Shown here: positions 1 through 14,000 of the stretch, piece after piece
Layout: every line of letters begins with the position of its first letter
Position numbering within the stretch: position 1 is the first letter of the stretch
Assembly: GCF_040939455.1 (NCBI RefSeq)
Contig: NC_134108.1
Location: 6,043,501 to 6,107,500 of the forward strand
Direction of reading: 5' to 3'
DNA: 64,000 nt
Source: Microcebus murinus
Lineage: Eukaryota; Chordata; Mammalia; Primates; Cheirogaleidae
Notes under the pieces: model-generated
Databases searched by the model: none
What the model saw: the letters and a program-made list of their open reading frames with translations, nothing else
Told to the model about the DNA's origin: nothing
Position numbers and translations under genes: made by a program

Positions 1-2229
1 TTCCAGTTCTGTGCGCACTGTACCTATATTTCACCCATGTCACCTGCAAGCGGAAAGTGTGATGCAGTCACGGATTTGCAGGGGGCTCATCAGGACCAAA
101 GACTAATGAGCTCTGGAAATCTGAGCCGTGCTACAGGAATGCAGTGGCTCTCCTCATGACGAATGTGCTGCCTCCTCATCCTCTTGACCTGGGGCACTGG
201 CTGCAAACGCAGTTGCACTTACAGGGGCTGCTTGCATTGGACGAAGGCTAAGCAAAACCCCTTTGTGATTTTTAATAGGTAAAGTTATTTAGCATATGTG
301 GAGTCACAGATTAAAGGCTTGTGGTAGCCTGTTCTGCCAACAAAGCGTGGACCAGGGACTCCCTGAGCGCCCGTTGGCGTGCCAGATCTTGGAAGCTTCA
401 GAAGTGCTCTTCCATCGGGTCCTGTCACTGCTCAGCGGATTAATTACATGTCAGCGCCATAAGCCGTAGCGTCGCGGGCAAGTTATTGCAGTACATCATG
501 TCAGTGATCTGTGCATGGCGTGCTACCGGGACACTTGTTTTGAACTGCACCTTTCAATCCATCTCTGAGTCCTCTGAGGGTGCACCGAGGCATGCCAGAG
601 CCAGAAACACTTCGGTACCCCTCAAAGTATTCTTTAAGCACCTCAGCCCGTGTTTGACATGGTTCCGGGGATTCTAATGACACTCTTACAGCTATAGCAC
701 TTATTATTTACTTATTGAACACACAGTCATCCGAGGCGCGATGCAAAGGTGAACGAGGAAGGTATTTAGGCTAAGACTGAAAGCTTAAGTGATGAATGAA
801 CTCGTTGGTCTCTGTGCAGCTCATTTTTTCTCTATAAAAATGTAAATTTAGTAATAGAATCTTAGCCCTAGTGATTATGGTTCTGATAACAGAAAGAAAA
901 TATCCTGGTAGCTCATTCTGAAATGTTGTATGAGTCAGTAAACAAGCTAAGTATGGGTGATGACCAGTGCAGCTACGGGAAGTATGTAATGCTTTATACA
1001 TGAGAAGATTTGTGATATTTAAATGTAGCAATATAACAGTGAAAGAATATGATATTCGGGTAGTGTATCAGGCTAAATTATGGGGCAATAATAATATAAA
1101 GAGAGGTGTCTTGCTAAGGGTAGTGTTTTAGATCTTATATTCAACTTAGAGTTTCAGATAATATAAAGTCATTACATAGTGATCTCATTATTGTAGATCC
1201 CATTCATTTAGGATTTATTTAATGATGGAGAGGTACACTCAAGATAGCGGTATGCTCTTAGGAGAAAAAAAGTGTCCTAAGTATATAAGAAATATTAGAG
1301 ACAACATGAAACCTTGAACAAACGTGTGTATTTTGAATGATTAGTTTACGTATTAGAATTTTCCGTACTGATCGTAAATCATTCATGTTACTTTTTCAAA
1401 GCAGGCCCTAAAATGCATGTGTCAAGATTAGGGGAGCTTAATTTGTATTACCAAAATGGATTGAGAACAATAAAAATGCTTTTTAAAAAGTATTTTACAA
1501 TTCAGACTCTTCAAGTAATTAAAAAAATAGCTTTCTTGATCCTTAGTGTAAATTATTCTTCTTTTAACCACGTTTCCCAAGAATAAAATATTAGCACATG
1601 TGCATTTGTTTTCAACTTGCCTTGGAAGCTCAGGACTCTGCTGTGCCTCCCTCTGAGCGTCATGGCAGCCTGTGTTCTCAGCTCTGTTCCGGATCCTTCC
1701 CACGGGGTCCGCGTGCTTGTTCCATAGACAGTCAGCCCCCTCAGTAGGGCACACGCAGACAACAGCGGCTCTCCCTTGGGGTTTCTTTCTCCACTCTTGG
1801 TATTGGTTTATTTTAAGATGAATACGACTTGTGTTCTAGAAAGCAAAAAGGAATACAAAAGCTAAGTGCCTGAGAAGGTTAACTATAAAATTTAAAAGCC
1901 TATATATATAGTCTCCCGCTGTGACAGGCAAAGTTTCGGAAAATGATGGATTTGATTATCGCAAAGGAATCTTTTCCCGTAATGGAGAAGATGTCTGAAT
2001 TAGCTAGATACCAAAGCCAGTGCTGTTGAGCCTCTGCTGAGAAAAACCATGTTTCTAGTGAAGAATTATCACATCAAATGTTAAAACAAACCTTGGTTCC
2101 CCAAACATCCTTGAAATATTTAATCACAGCTTTAATTATTAAAATGTTCAGTGTTACGTTAAAGGTAGCGATTTTCTGACATTTGGTCTGAATTGGATAT
2201 TTTTTCACAATATTTGTGACATGACAATG
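1..2229. other. Unique intronic sequence, no gene seen
   Basis: The first 700 bases have balanced composition and several CpGs; the rest is AT-rich. I recognise no repeat family, RNA gene or splice-flanked coding segment. Short open frames at 486-683, 771-1031 and 1428-1762 overlap on both strands, which fits chance. Confidence 0.6.
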
Positions 2230-2425
2230 ATGGATACGATTTATCGGGCACTTAATCTTGTCGGCACCATGCTAAGTGCTCTCTGTACAGTATCACATTT
2301 AATCCTAACAGAATCCCCATGTGGTAAATGTCATTTTCCTCATTTTACAGCTATGGAAGGAAAGCTTAAATTAGCAACCATCCAATGTTACATGACCAGT
2401 AATTCCTACAGCTGACTTTCACCCC
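2230..2425 (-). repeat. MIR SINE fragment
   Basis: The + strand shows the reverse-MIR pattern: ccatgctaagtgctctctgtacag, then tttaatcctaacagaatcc, then tttcctcattttacagctatggaa. It is old and diverged; the edges are approximate. Confidence 0.7.
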
Positions 2426-4689
2426 AGTTTTGATGAATCCAAAGTACTGCTAGGTGGAGCTGACTTCATAAAATTTATCTCCATATTGAAATTTCAAAAA
2501 CATCTATTTACAAAAGATATTTCAATCTTCTCATAAAGCCGAACACAGTAATGAAATAACCTTCAAAAAGTATAAAACACAAAAGATGAATCTATCTGCT
2601 GTGATCTTGGATAGTTAGGACAAACTGTTTATTAGTAATGGGGCCGTTTGGGCAGGCTTGGGATGGAGGCATAAGTTTGGGTCAGATATTCACAGCGTGC
2701 TGAGTAGAAGCATGTGAATTCGATAGTGGAACGTGTGAACTCTTCGGTGGGTGGGTTGTGTGCTTGGCTTGTAGCCATCCTGACCAGCCCCTCCCGTTAC
2801 CGCAGGCTCCTGGGGGAATCACACCCAGAAGGAACTCCTGTGAACAGAGAAGGGAAGGCCCACTCTGTCGTTAGCAGGCCTGTGCCTGGGGCTCCCTGCC
2901 ATCTGTCCATGCTGTCTAACCAGCTGGGACCACATGATCTGGTTAGGCTGAGACCAGTGACAACCTTCAGGTTCTCACCACATACAGGCTGTGACCTCAG
3001 GGCTGTCACCGCTCAGTGACCAGCAGGGCTGGGACAGCCATGAGGAGAGTGCTCCGGGGTAACCTGTGCGCTCTTTTAATACCCCACTTTTAGTTGACCC
3101 CGCTAAGAAGAAACATGGCCCAAATAATGAACCAAACAAACGTTGGCCATCAGATTAGCCCTCCCTCTTCTTGGTGATGGGAGACGAAGGAGGTTGGCGG
3201 TTGGCAAGGGGCCAGGTAGAGGGGCGCAGAAGTTCTGTGCACTTTGTACTCATCAAGACGAGAAGAAAGAGATGGGGAGCATTGTATCCCGCAAGACCGT
3301 GTGTTGGGGGCTCCAAGTGAACTCACATTTTATGTATGCAAAGAGAATTACGGAAAAAATGCTCAGTGGTTTTCTGATGTATCTGTATTCGGTTGAGTCT
3401 GTTATTCATTTGAATTCGATGCATGTGTGATTCATGCATGTGATTCATGTGGCTTACAAAAAAGAAATTAGAAACACAAAAAGATTTGTCTCCTTTGCTA
3501 TGGATTCACTTTATTATTTCTTTTTACAAGAATTAGGCCCACCTTTTATTTCTTTGGCAGCAAATTGCCCTATAACATAAAACCGACTTTCATAAAATAT
3601 CAGTAAATTTGAAATGCCAGATGGAGACCTTCATCTTGGCAGTTTTGAACTGTTCTTTTCCATTTCAGAGGCACAGAATGAATAGTTATCTTGTCACTTT
3701 ATGCTCTATTGTATAAAGGTTATTTTATGTAAACGAACTTCAGTCAATTTAGAACAAATTGATTTCCATCTCTAAGAATATCCTGCCCTGCAAGTAGATA
3801 CTTCCATGAACATGTCATTTACATTTGATTTCTGACCTCAGTCTTACATATTGATTGTAACGTATAAGTATTCATACTTTCAGTCCCGAGATTTGAAAGT
3901 TCTCTGCTTACTATTTTCTCACCCAAGGACATGCCTATATTATGTTATTTATATCTGAATAACTCCCCCATTCTTCTAGCTGTAATGTTATAGAATACAT
4001 TGCAATTCGCTTCAATTTCAGAGAGTAGAAGGCTGAGTAGTTTAAGGTGATATGGGAGAAAGGAAGGGAGGAGGAATGCATTGAAAATAGGCTTCAGAAA
4101 TGAGAGCATAGCTTGGCAGTCTCCAGCACAAATGCCATTTCTGTTGAAAATTAGGCTAAGGCTGAAACTGGACCTTGAAGGGGAGAATCTCACAGCCCTG
4201 AATAGAGTTGTTTTTGCACTTCTGACTGAAAGCCAGGATTGCTGTAGTGCTTTTCCCTTTGCAATTACCTTTGATATATATCTCTTTTTTCCTTGAGCTT
4301 TTGATCATCATGCTTAGCCTATATACTTGTTACTGCAATTGAGGGGAAAAAAAACAATCCTATAATCTCAAAGAAGCTTTTTTCCCCCCCAAAAAAGAAT
4401 GAAGCTCAGTGGTACACTTGTTATGTGAGTTCCTTTTCTCCACTGACACAGTTTGGAATTCGTTAGCATAGAATTTCAGAACTAATAGTCAGAGAAATCT
4501 CCACTACTTCACTGGAGGAAATCTGAATACCTGATCGTAAATTTGAATAGTTGGCTTTTACTTTTTTAAAGGATTAATTGCAAAAGTTCCCATGCTAGCA
4601 ATCATGCCACAAGTCTACTCAAAAAAAGGTGTTTTAAAGTATATGCTTTCTACAACCATGTGAACATGTTATCTTCCAACAACATGAAA
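2426..4689. other. Unique intronic sequence, no gene seen
   Basis: Mixed composition, with a more GC-rich patch near 2640-3300 and AT-rich sequence after 3400. Open frames at 2714-3019 and 3143-3430 lack splice context and family resemblance. I see no recognisable repeat. Confidence 0.55.
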
Positions 4690-5801
4690 ATACATGACCT
4701 CAAGGTAATTGTTTTTAGTTGAAAAATATTGGAACCAACCCAGGAGTTGCCTAAACCCAGGAGAGCACAGCCATTCGATGGAGCGCCGCACGGCTGGGAA
4801 AAAGGAAGCAGAAAGACCTCTGCACACAGACACGGAGTAATTTACAGAACACATTGCTAAATGCAAAAAACCAAAACGCAACAGATGATCTTTACCGTGT
4901 CACCTTTTGTGTAGGAGTGAATGGGAAATTGTCAGGAGCTCTTCCGAGCTGGGGGAGAGAGCACAAAACCGCCAGGAGTCGGCGTAGCCAATTGAAGCAG
5001 GGAGCCCGACATGAAAGAGGGAAACATTTGATGACCTACTGCAGTGGCACGAGGAAGGCCGTCAGGAGGAGGTGCAGACTCCCTCCCGTTCCATTTTCCT
5101 CCGTGGAATAGCGCACTGGTGGAGAGTCGGGTGGATACGTGCAGACGTGGGGGTGTCTCACTGTAGGGTGCCCTGAACAAAAGGCTCCAGCAGTTTTGTG
5201 GACCCTGAGGCCAAGTGGGGCGAGCTCAGTGTGGACTGAGTCAGAGTGAGGAAAGGTGTCTTCCAGGCTTCCCCTCCTGTCCCTGTAAGCAGGCTGAGGG
5301 TTAGTTAGGGTTAGCATTCAGCAGAGGGGCAGAAACGTGACCTCAACCCAGGGCTTCAGATAAAGAGACCTAGGAATGAAGGAATGTAAACATGTGAAAC
5401 AGCCGATCAGGGGCTGATCAGGGGGCCTGAGACCTTGACTGCACCTCCCCCAGGGACCGCGGTGCCCTGGCTGTGCTCCAGGCCTGGTGAGGGGAGGACC
5501 GCTTCCTTGCGAGCCCTGCCAGGTAGAGCCTTTGCAGTTGCCCTCGGGCAGGCCTGAAAATCACACATAGGTTTTTAACCAGGATCCAGACTGAAAATAT
5601 GCATGTGTCTGCATACTTTGATAAAAGAAACGGGAGGGATAAACCAGAAACGAAGGAGATTGACTCCATGGAGGGGGTGAGGTGATGATGTTGAGAGGAA
5701 GGCAGCAGGGGTAGCAATCCTGTGGTCGGTTCAGGGGTAAGGCAAGTGACCTCTTTCTTCACATATCTTTTTGTATAGCTTTGACCTTTGAAACTATGCT
5801 A
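4690..5801 (+). repeat. Old L1M/L1ME 3' end remnants
   Basis: Around 4690-4930 the order of motifs (gaaaaatattggaaccaaccca, cacggagtaatttacagaacac, accttttgtgtaggagtg) follows the 3' untranslated part of old L1M elements. Around 5580-5800 the phrases gcatactttgataaaagaaacgg and cctctttcttcacatatctttttgtatagc fit the tail. The GC-richer middle (4930-5560) is not clearly L1 and may be unique. A small 11-bp direct repeat, gatcaggggct/gatcagggggc, sits near 5406. Confidence 0.45.
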
Positions 5802-5811
5802 ATATTTTATG

Positions 5812-6152
<341 letters not shown>

Positions 6153-6167
6153 ATATTTTATGTTTTT

Positions 6168-6509
6168 AAAAAAGAAATTAGCCAAGACAGAAAATAAAAC
6201 AAAACTAAAATAGGTTATAAATGCAAAATAATGAAGTTAATAGTATTTCAAATAAATATAGCATAGTAAAAGGGGACATTTCCAAATAAATTTAAATACA
6301 GATTTTTTACTATATTGCTCTACAATAAAATCAGAATTACTATAGAAATGAATTTGGTTATGAGTTTTGCTATCTGCACTGACTAGGTTGTCAGTTCTGT
6401 AACCCCTTTCCGTGTATTCCCAATTTGAGCAACTGAACAGATACTGAGATAATTGAAGTCAGATTTCTCACTGTCACAGAAAGAAGCTACAGATATTGAA
6501 AGGGAACAG
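6168..6509. other. AT-rich sequence, probable old L1 tail, no gene
   Basis: An A-rich stretch follows the Alu duplication (aaaaaagaaattagccaagac...) and probably continues the tail of the L1 remnant into which the Alu inserted. The remainder up to 6509 is unassigned. Confidence 0.4.
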
Positions 6510-7930
6510 TTTAGGATACACACTTTGCTGATTGCCTGGAATTACTTATTACCATGAACTTGAGGTTGTGATAGATAAAGAGTTCTGGTGTATAATAGAC
6601 GTTTCCTAGCTTTGTCTGAGATGATCTGCAAGCAAAGACAATTCCGGTAGGAATGAGTACACCTGGCACTAAGGTATTAGTTTTTTTTAACATTTTCTCC
6701 ACTGAAAACACTGGGGCTCCTCAGAGAAACAGTGGATCCTGGGGTTGGGAAAGGGAAAGTAAAATAGGTGCCTGGAACATTTTCTTGTACCAGAATGAAA
6801 GAAAGAGACATGTAACAGTGGAAACATGCCCAAATATTACAGGATCTAGCTTTAGAGGGCTCCCATTGGCTAGATCTGGAAGAATTGAGCATCAAAATAG
6901 GTAATGATATTATAATTAATGCATGTTACCCAGTAAAAATAGGAATCCATGTACTCATAGTGATATAACCAAATAAATGTATAAATAAACAAATGGTCAG
7001 AATCTCTTCTCTCCGTAAAATTCCAAATGTCAAAGGAACGATACATTTAGAAAACTACAGTTTGCGAGCTGTCCTGCTAATGATTTGATGGCGGCAGGAC
7101 TATCAATGAATGCTAACCTGGTGAGCAGCAAGTTAGATTAACAGTAGGGTATTTGCAGAGCCTTAATCGTCTCTCCAGAAAACACTTACTCATCATAATA
7201 GAAAAATTAGTAACCTTATAGTGAAGAAACCTGGCAGACACCAGCTAGACCATATGATCAAAGTTGAAATACTGGGACATCCTGATATGAAGAAACATCA
7301 GACAAACCCAAACTGAGGGACATTCTACACAAGAAGTGACCTGTACTCAATAGAAAGTGTCAAAGTCGTGAAAGATAAAGACATATTGAAGAACTGTTCC
7401 AGATCAGAGAAGACTAAACTGTATTAAAACCAAATCCAACGTGTGGTCCTGGGCTGGACTAAACTTTGAGTGTTTAGTATATAATGGGAATTATTGATAT
7501 AATTGGTACAATTAACAAATAAGGATCACATGTGCTGAACCAGGTAACAATATTCTATCAATGTTTGCTGATTTTGATAACAGTGTTGTGTAAAATAATT
7601 TGTGTAAAATAATTTTGATTATTCTCAGGAAATACAAAGTGAAGAATGTAGCAGTCAAGGGACATCATATCTGAAACTTACTCTCAAATGGCTTGAAAAA
7701 ATAATGTGCATATGTATGCATGTAACTATATTATATGTTGTACAGCTGCACATAAAAAGAGAGAGATTGAGAGAAGATGAAATAAACATCGTAAAATACA
7801 ACCAACATTTGGGAAGTCTGGATAAAGAATATCAGAATTCTTTGTACAATTTTAGCAATTTTTCTATAAATTTTAAATTATTTCAAAACTGTAAAATTCT
7901 GAAGGTAAAAAAAATCCAACAAATATGTGC
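6510..7930 (+). repeat. Old L1M-type 3' untranslated region
   Basis: The long motif order is typical of an old L1 3' end on the + strand. It includes ccaaatgtcaaaggaacgat (7023), gtgagcagcaagttagatta, tggcagacaccagctagacc, acttactctcaaatggcttg, and a final gtctggataaagaatat ... attctttgtacaatttt ... aaattatttcaaaactg. The short open frames inside it are relics or chance. Confidence 0.7.
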
Positions 7931-10900
7931 TTTGGCAACAGACTAAAACTGGAATCATAGTTATACTACTTGTCATCTCTGCATGATTAAGTGGTAAAAT
8001 GGAAATACCCACATGAGAGGGCTGTCAAAGAGTCTGTATATAACAATGCTTGTAAATGTTTGGCATATCATTATAATATAACATAATATAGTGCAGTATA
8101 GTATATCTATCCATCTATTTATGTATCTATCATTAGTTTCTCCAAAAAGACATTTTAAGGCATTTCTACTTTAAAATATAATTTTTGCTAGTTAATAAAA
8201 CTAATTGTATATGTAGAAGTAAAATAATTTGATAGTTGCTATTTTGAAAGGCTGTATATACTTCTGGATACTGCTTATGGTTAGAGTACCCAGAATTTTG
8301 TAAACTTAAAATATACGTTTAATTTAAAAAGAGAACATTAGCCCAGAGCTGCCCTCGGAAGTACAGCTCTTTAAATGTGCACCATGGAGCAGACACAGCT
8401 ATCAAGATATTAGCTGTAAAAGTAAGGATGGCTATTTTATTTTAGTCACCTGTCAGTTACTTGTAGCACCGAAGAACAAAGCAAGATGGGTAATTAAATA
8501 TCAAACCAATCTTTAAACTTAGTTTTAGTTCAAAAAGTTTCAGTATTTCTATAAATCAGAATGTTGTTCCAAAGCAAAGGATTTTAACCTGAGAGAGGTC
8601 TCCCTGTGCCAACACAAGGCAGAGGAAGAACTATCTGCAGAAATAGCAAGTGGGAGACACTGGCATTTCTAAAACATTCCTTTACTTTCTCCAAAAGATT
8701 TTGTTTGTGTGTTTTAACAAATAGAAACTCCAAATGTATGGGGAATTAGCATGCAGGAATTAAATTTATGGACAGCGTTTTATAAACACATGTCATCATC
8801 AACTGGAAGATTTTATTTCACTGCACACGTCCTGGTATGCCCATGAAGAGCAATTTTTACCTTCAGTACATATAACAAAGGAAAAAAAATCTCTGAGTTT
8901 GTGTTCCAGCTTCAGCTTTTCCTCCTGGTGGAAACTCACATTATTTCCTTTCCCTCCTTTTTTGTCTTAAGTTATTGAAGAATAGTAGTGCTGATAGTAG
9001 CATTTTATTCTTTTTCCCTGTGCTGAAGTTTCTGGAAGGGACATTTTCCTAGCTTATAGAATGTGATAATTTCTGTGCAGTGTTCTTCCAGGGATGAGTT
9101 GCTTTGATTTCCATTTTTTCCAATATTTATATCCAAATTTCCATTTGCCTTTCGGGTGTGAGTCTAGACAGTGTAACATTTCCCTCTTTGTGTCCTTCTT
9201 ATGTAATTTATTTTGTTCCTAAACCCACAGAACTCTTAAGGGTATCAGATTTATTTGGTTCTCACAGATTGTTAAACCTTTTTCTAATGTGGTCATATTA
9301 CTTTATCTTTGCTGGTGAAATCCTCTTCAAGTATTGCAAGGCTAAGTAAATAACATTCCTATTATAAAGCCAACATCTTTATTCCAAGCAGCCATGGTGC
9401 CGTTTTTTTTTCCCCATGTAATATGTTCCTAGGATTTATTTTTGTATTCCCATTGTCTATTTCCTTTTATTTTAAACTGGGAAGTGTTCCATGCAGATTT
9501 TTATTTCAAATCCAAGGAAGACTGATGAAAGTCAGTACGTGTGTTAGCCCCAGCTCTTCTACCTTCTGTCTGGGGTCATTAATGCCTTGTTTTGAGTTCC
9601 AGCTACAGCTTCTATTTGGTGGTAGATGATTGTATAAAATCAACACTAAATATGATGCACTTTGCTACACTGTTGCTTCTCAGCCTGGGCTTGTGTGCTT
9701 AGTGAGGTGTGAAGGATAGACACCTCTACCCTTGCTCCATTTTGTTCTGGAGCTTCCCGCGACCAAAACCAACAAGAGGCACACGTAGTCCATAGGCTCA
9801 GCCTCTCTGAAGCAGAAAGCAAGGTGCAGAAGGTGGGAAGTGGGTCTGGAGCGACATATAGCAGGGACCCTCTTCCCAAGTGCATGTTTCTGTTTGTCGC
9901 TGTGTGTTGCCAGGTTTCCGGACACAAATACATGCCTTCTAGCTCTTATTTCTGAACTTCGGCAATCTCTTAAGAATTTGCAAGAATCTTCACGGTAAAC
10001 TTTATAGTTCTGCTTTCTTACTTCCCTTCAAAAGAAACTTAATTTTGTGGTCTTAGACAATCCAGTTATGCCTAATTTCCCTTTGCAGTTTTTTTTTTTT
10101 TTTTTTTTCAGTTGAGCCTCATTTCTTATTTTAGTATCTTGCTTCAGGGTGAGGCATCTTATAAATGCTCCCCTAGTGGCATCTGAAAATATATCCACAC
10201 TTATAATTTTCAAGTGTAGATGAAAACCTTTCACTGAGCTGTATCAGAATGACATGTAAGTAGAGCACCTGGTTGTTTTGAATGTATATTGATTCTGGTT
10301 TTTTAAAAGGTATTCAAAATTTAGTGTTTGTAGAATGAAGTTATTATAGAGATCTGGGGTCAGCTATAAATTCAGATTGATTTGGAGCAATATTGCATGC
10401 CTTTGGGACATGCTAAGCCATTTTCCTTACTTTTTTCCTTCCCAATATCATATCATTAAAGTAATAATGCTGTCTGCCAGAATTTGTTGTGATGAGCAGA
10501 TGGATTACTAATATTTTGTTGATTGATTTCTTACTCAGCTCTGCTATAAAACTTAATTGATGATTCTGCCATCAGCAGTTAAAGTGGTACCTATTAAGTG
10601 TAGACGTGGAGACCCTGCAAAACTCTTGCCCATTAAGCTTGGTTGATAATCTGTTTTCATGTTCAGAAATACATTCTTAAAGTTTCCCCTACCCCTAGCT
10701 CAAGAAACATGTGCCATGCTATAAAATTATTCTTAGGATGATGAGGTTTTTCCAATAGCTTTGATTTCTTGCCTGAAATGTGTATGCTATTATGCTTGTG
10801 AGTGTTTTTGTTGTTATTAATATTATTACTTATATATATATTTTTTTTAATTCTTAGCACTAAAGAAGGAACCTCATGGCCTTTCTTTAATGTGATATCG

Positions 10901-11129
10901 TTGAATATCTTTATATTTTTTAAATGTGACCACTCACTGTACTATATCCTGAGACCAATGATATTTCTTTAAGTGCATAGCCCTTCATTAAATATCAGAA
11001 AATGGCTGATAGAAGCCTTGCTTTTCAGGCGAAGTTAAAATTTTTTTTTTCAATGCTCATTTTCTGCTGTCCTTCCAAATATGTGCAATGTTTAGATATT
11101 GGCTGATAGTGTACTTCCCATTCATTTAT
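7931..11129. other. Unique AT-rich intronic sequence, no gene seen
   Basis: Contains short tetranucleotide-like tracts (atctatccatctatttatgtatctatc near 8104) and poly-T runs near 10090 and 10840. Frames at 9104-9349, 9646-9933 and 10663-10860 have no family resemblance or splice context. No repeat is confidently named. Confidence 0.5.
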
Positions 11130-11184
11130 TCATTCAGTTATTCATGGTTCATTTATCTAACTGTGTGTGTATGTGTGTGTATAT

Positions 11185-11228
<44 letters not shown>

Positions 11229-11810
11229 CAAAGCTTACAATGTGCATGGCACTGTTCTATGTTCTAGCAATACAGTGGTAAAAAAGAGAGGGCCCCTGGC
11301 CTTATCAAGGTGGTCTGGGGAGCACTGGGGGAGGAGTGTCAAGAGAAGTAAATACATTTCTTAGTTACTATCAGGTAGTGAAAAGTGTCGTGATGGAGAC
11401 CTATATGGGATGCCATTGGGAAGGGAGAGCGGAGAAGGGTTGGAAGGTGACTTGAGACAGTGACTCAAGGGCCCTGAACCGAGGCCAGGATGGCAAGAGC
11501 AGGGCAGGTGTATGAAGATATGGGAGGCAGAGCCCTCTCGGCTGAGGGGACAGCCAGTCGTCAGCAGGGAACTGGGCCTGTCAGAGGAGCTGAGAGGCCT
11601 GTGCCGGGAAGAGCGCAGTCGGGAGCCGAGCCCAGGTTGGCCCAGACCCGCTGGGCGTGGGCACCATGATAAGGAGTTTGGAGTCTGTTTTCCAAGTGGG
11701 TGGAGCCCTAGAGCAGAGTGAGTGGAGGAAGAACAATCTGGTTTACATTGTTGACTCATCTTGCTATGGGAAGAATGCACGACAGAAGCATCAGTTCACT
11801 GTGTAATTTT
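11130..11810 (-). repeat. L2 LINE fragment
   Basis: The + strand shows reverse-L2 motifs: ttcattcagttattcatggttc, gcatggcactgttctatgttctagcaatacagtgg, then aggagtttggagtctgttttccaagtgg. The open frames on both strands at 11361-11780 lie inside it. A microsatellite interrupts it at 11162-11228. Confidence 0.7.
11162..11228. repeat. Compound (TG)n-(AC)n-(AT)n microsatellite
   Basis: An imperfect TG tract is followed directly by an AC tract and then about 12 AT units. The TG and AC blocks are reverse complements, so the locus can fold into a long hairpin or cruciform. It generates the two overlapping frames near 11099-11364. Confidence 0.97.
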
Positions 11811-11859
11811 TTTTTTTTTGCATTCAGTTATTTTTTTTTTTAAGGTTCCAATAGTTGTC

Positions 11860-12005
11860 AATGGTACATTCAATTCAGCCAACAAATATTTATTGAGCAA
11901 CTATTGGGTGTTAGGAACAAACAGTGTACTAAGTGGTGGGAAACACAATAGGGGAACAGATATTTGACAAAATAAAATCACACAAATAAATATATAATTT
12001 TACTT
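11860..12005 (-). repeat. L2 LINE fragment
   Basis: The phrases caacaaatatttattgagcaac, gtgttaggaacaaacagtgtac and atcacacaaataaatatata follow the reverse L2 3' end. It may be the same insertion as the preceding L2, or a neighbouring copy. Confidence 0.55.
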
Positions 12006-14000
12006 CATAAATAAACTAAAAAAATAAAATCCTGATGCATTTCACAGTGATTTTAAAAAAGTGTTTACTTGATTTTGTTCAAATAGGGTAGCAAGGTTTT
12101 AACATACCTTTTTACTTTTAATGAAATTTAGCAATGTCACTATGAACATAAAATGTAAATAGATATATATTAACACTATCCTTTTATATTATTTTAAATT
12201 CATAAACAGCTTTAAATTCCTACAGTGTTGGACTCAGATTATAGGATTAAATAGATTTAGATAATAGAAATAATATATAGTCTTTCTTTTTGCCATCCTC
12301 TAATCCTGATGTCTAGCACCAGTTTTTAAACTTAGCTTTTTTTTTTTTTTTTTTCCTCAGAAAGGTCAGGTTTGATATATTAGCAAAGACCCTGCAGTTC
12401 TGTATCTCAAGTGCTTTAAAGCTAACTTGGAAAAGTAAACTGAGCCTAAGGAGCTTTTATCATGAATGCAGTCTTTCTTCTCTCTAGCCAGAGGCATTCT
12501 CAGCAGGGCAATAGGTTCAGGCCATCAACACTCAAGCAAGAAAGCAAGTAAGAGCTCAAGAGCTTTTTTTCTTCCCCCTAGCAATTTAATACTCCTGCAG
12601 AGGGTGGGGGGAGCTTTGGGGAGGGGGAGAGGGAGAAGGAGAAAGCTGGAGAGAGCAGAGATTTGAGAGTTTCATGGAACCTGTTGTGCTAGAGCCTTTG
12701 TCCTGCTTAAGCAAAGTGAAGAGGTCAGCTGAATTCTTAGTGATATGATAAAATGTCTTACCATATATTATAAAATGTCGTATGAGTCAACACTCTTTCT
12801 CTTTATTTTTTGGAGATATTTCTTACAAAGTCCCCAATTTGGACAACTTTCATGGCATTCTGTGTTGCCCTGTACTTTATTCCTTTTATTATCGACTAAG
12901 AGTTGAATTACAGACAAAAGTAAAAGCCCCCAAAGTTAGAGACCTTATCTTGGAAGTAGCTCGTATCTCAAATATGTTGCCATTTCTCTCTGTAATTTAA
13001 TCATACTAACTCATTTAATATTAAAGGTTAGCTTGAGGTTTTATAGCATCTTTTTATTTTCCAGGTGTATCTTATAATTTCAAAAGCTTATTACTCTGCT
13101 ATTTATTTCATTTTAATTTAAGTGCCTTCCCAAGGCAAGTCGTCTTCTTCATCCCTACAGACAATCAATGAGTATGTTTCTAGAGAAAAATGTGTATTTT
13201 TAGTATTTGCAAAATAATCAATACCAATTCAAATAGATCATTATCTTCAACATTTTCCTTAAATTTGGTCCTTCTGACCCTGACATGAACAATGTAATTC
13301 TATGAAATTTACTTTCTGTTTACAATCATGCCCGAGTCTGAGAAGGCACTTAGGTATGAACCTGATCAACAGCCAGTTTTCAAAAATCATTGCCCATCAT
13401 GAGGGAAGAGTGTCTGCAGGATGGGACACAAGTTTTTATGTAGATTCCAAGTGCTCCTAGTTCTATCAGTTCCATAGTTTCTTTTCCAAACTATAGTTTT
13501 CCAACAGACATCTCTAGGAAACTTTTAGGGCTATCATTCTGATCATAGTAACTCACTGACTTTAAGAAGGTTGTTAATTGCTACTGCAACAATAAAGGCT
13601 CATTATCCTCAAGGAAATAATCAAGCACTAAGTCCCAAATATCATCTGCTAGCCAGTGAAAGTCTGTGACATCCTCTCAGATAAATTTCTAATTCACTGT
13701 GTTGTGTGACTGAGGCCCTGAGGTTTTTCAGACCTGATGCAGTTTGCTGTAGGGCGAGAATACCTTGAAGTCCTCTTTATTCATTTCCCTCTAGGTTGAC
13801 ACCAGTCTACCTCCACATTTGTAAGGTGAAAACAGGAAAAAAGGCTGAAGCTAGGGAAGGCTGATGCTCATCATCTGTGTGTTACCTAGAATACCTTGAA
13901 TTGGATGAAACAGTAAAAAGAGCGTTGCTTCTGTTTTGATTATCACATCTACCTCCAGATTTTTAGTAATTGTTGTGAGAATAAAGCGCTAGGCTCTCAC
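12006..14000. other. Unique intronic sequence, no gene seen
   Basis: AT-rich, with a poly-T run near 12338 and a purine-rich GGGAG patch near 12600-12660. The frame at 12782-13000 has no splice-flanked structure. No repeat is confidently assigned. Confidence 0.5.

Noticed and set aside
5295..5315. Telomere-like gggttagttagggttag
   Set aside because: Only about two imperfect units, too short for an interstitial telomeric repeat.
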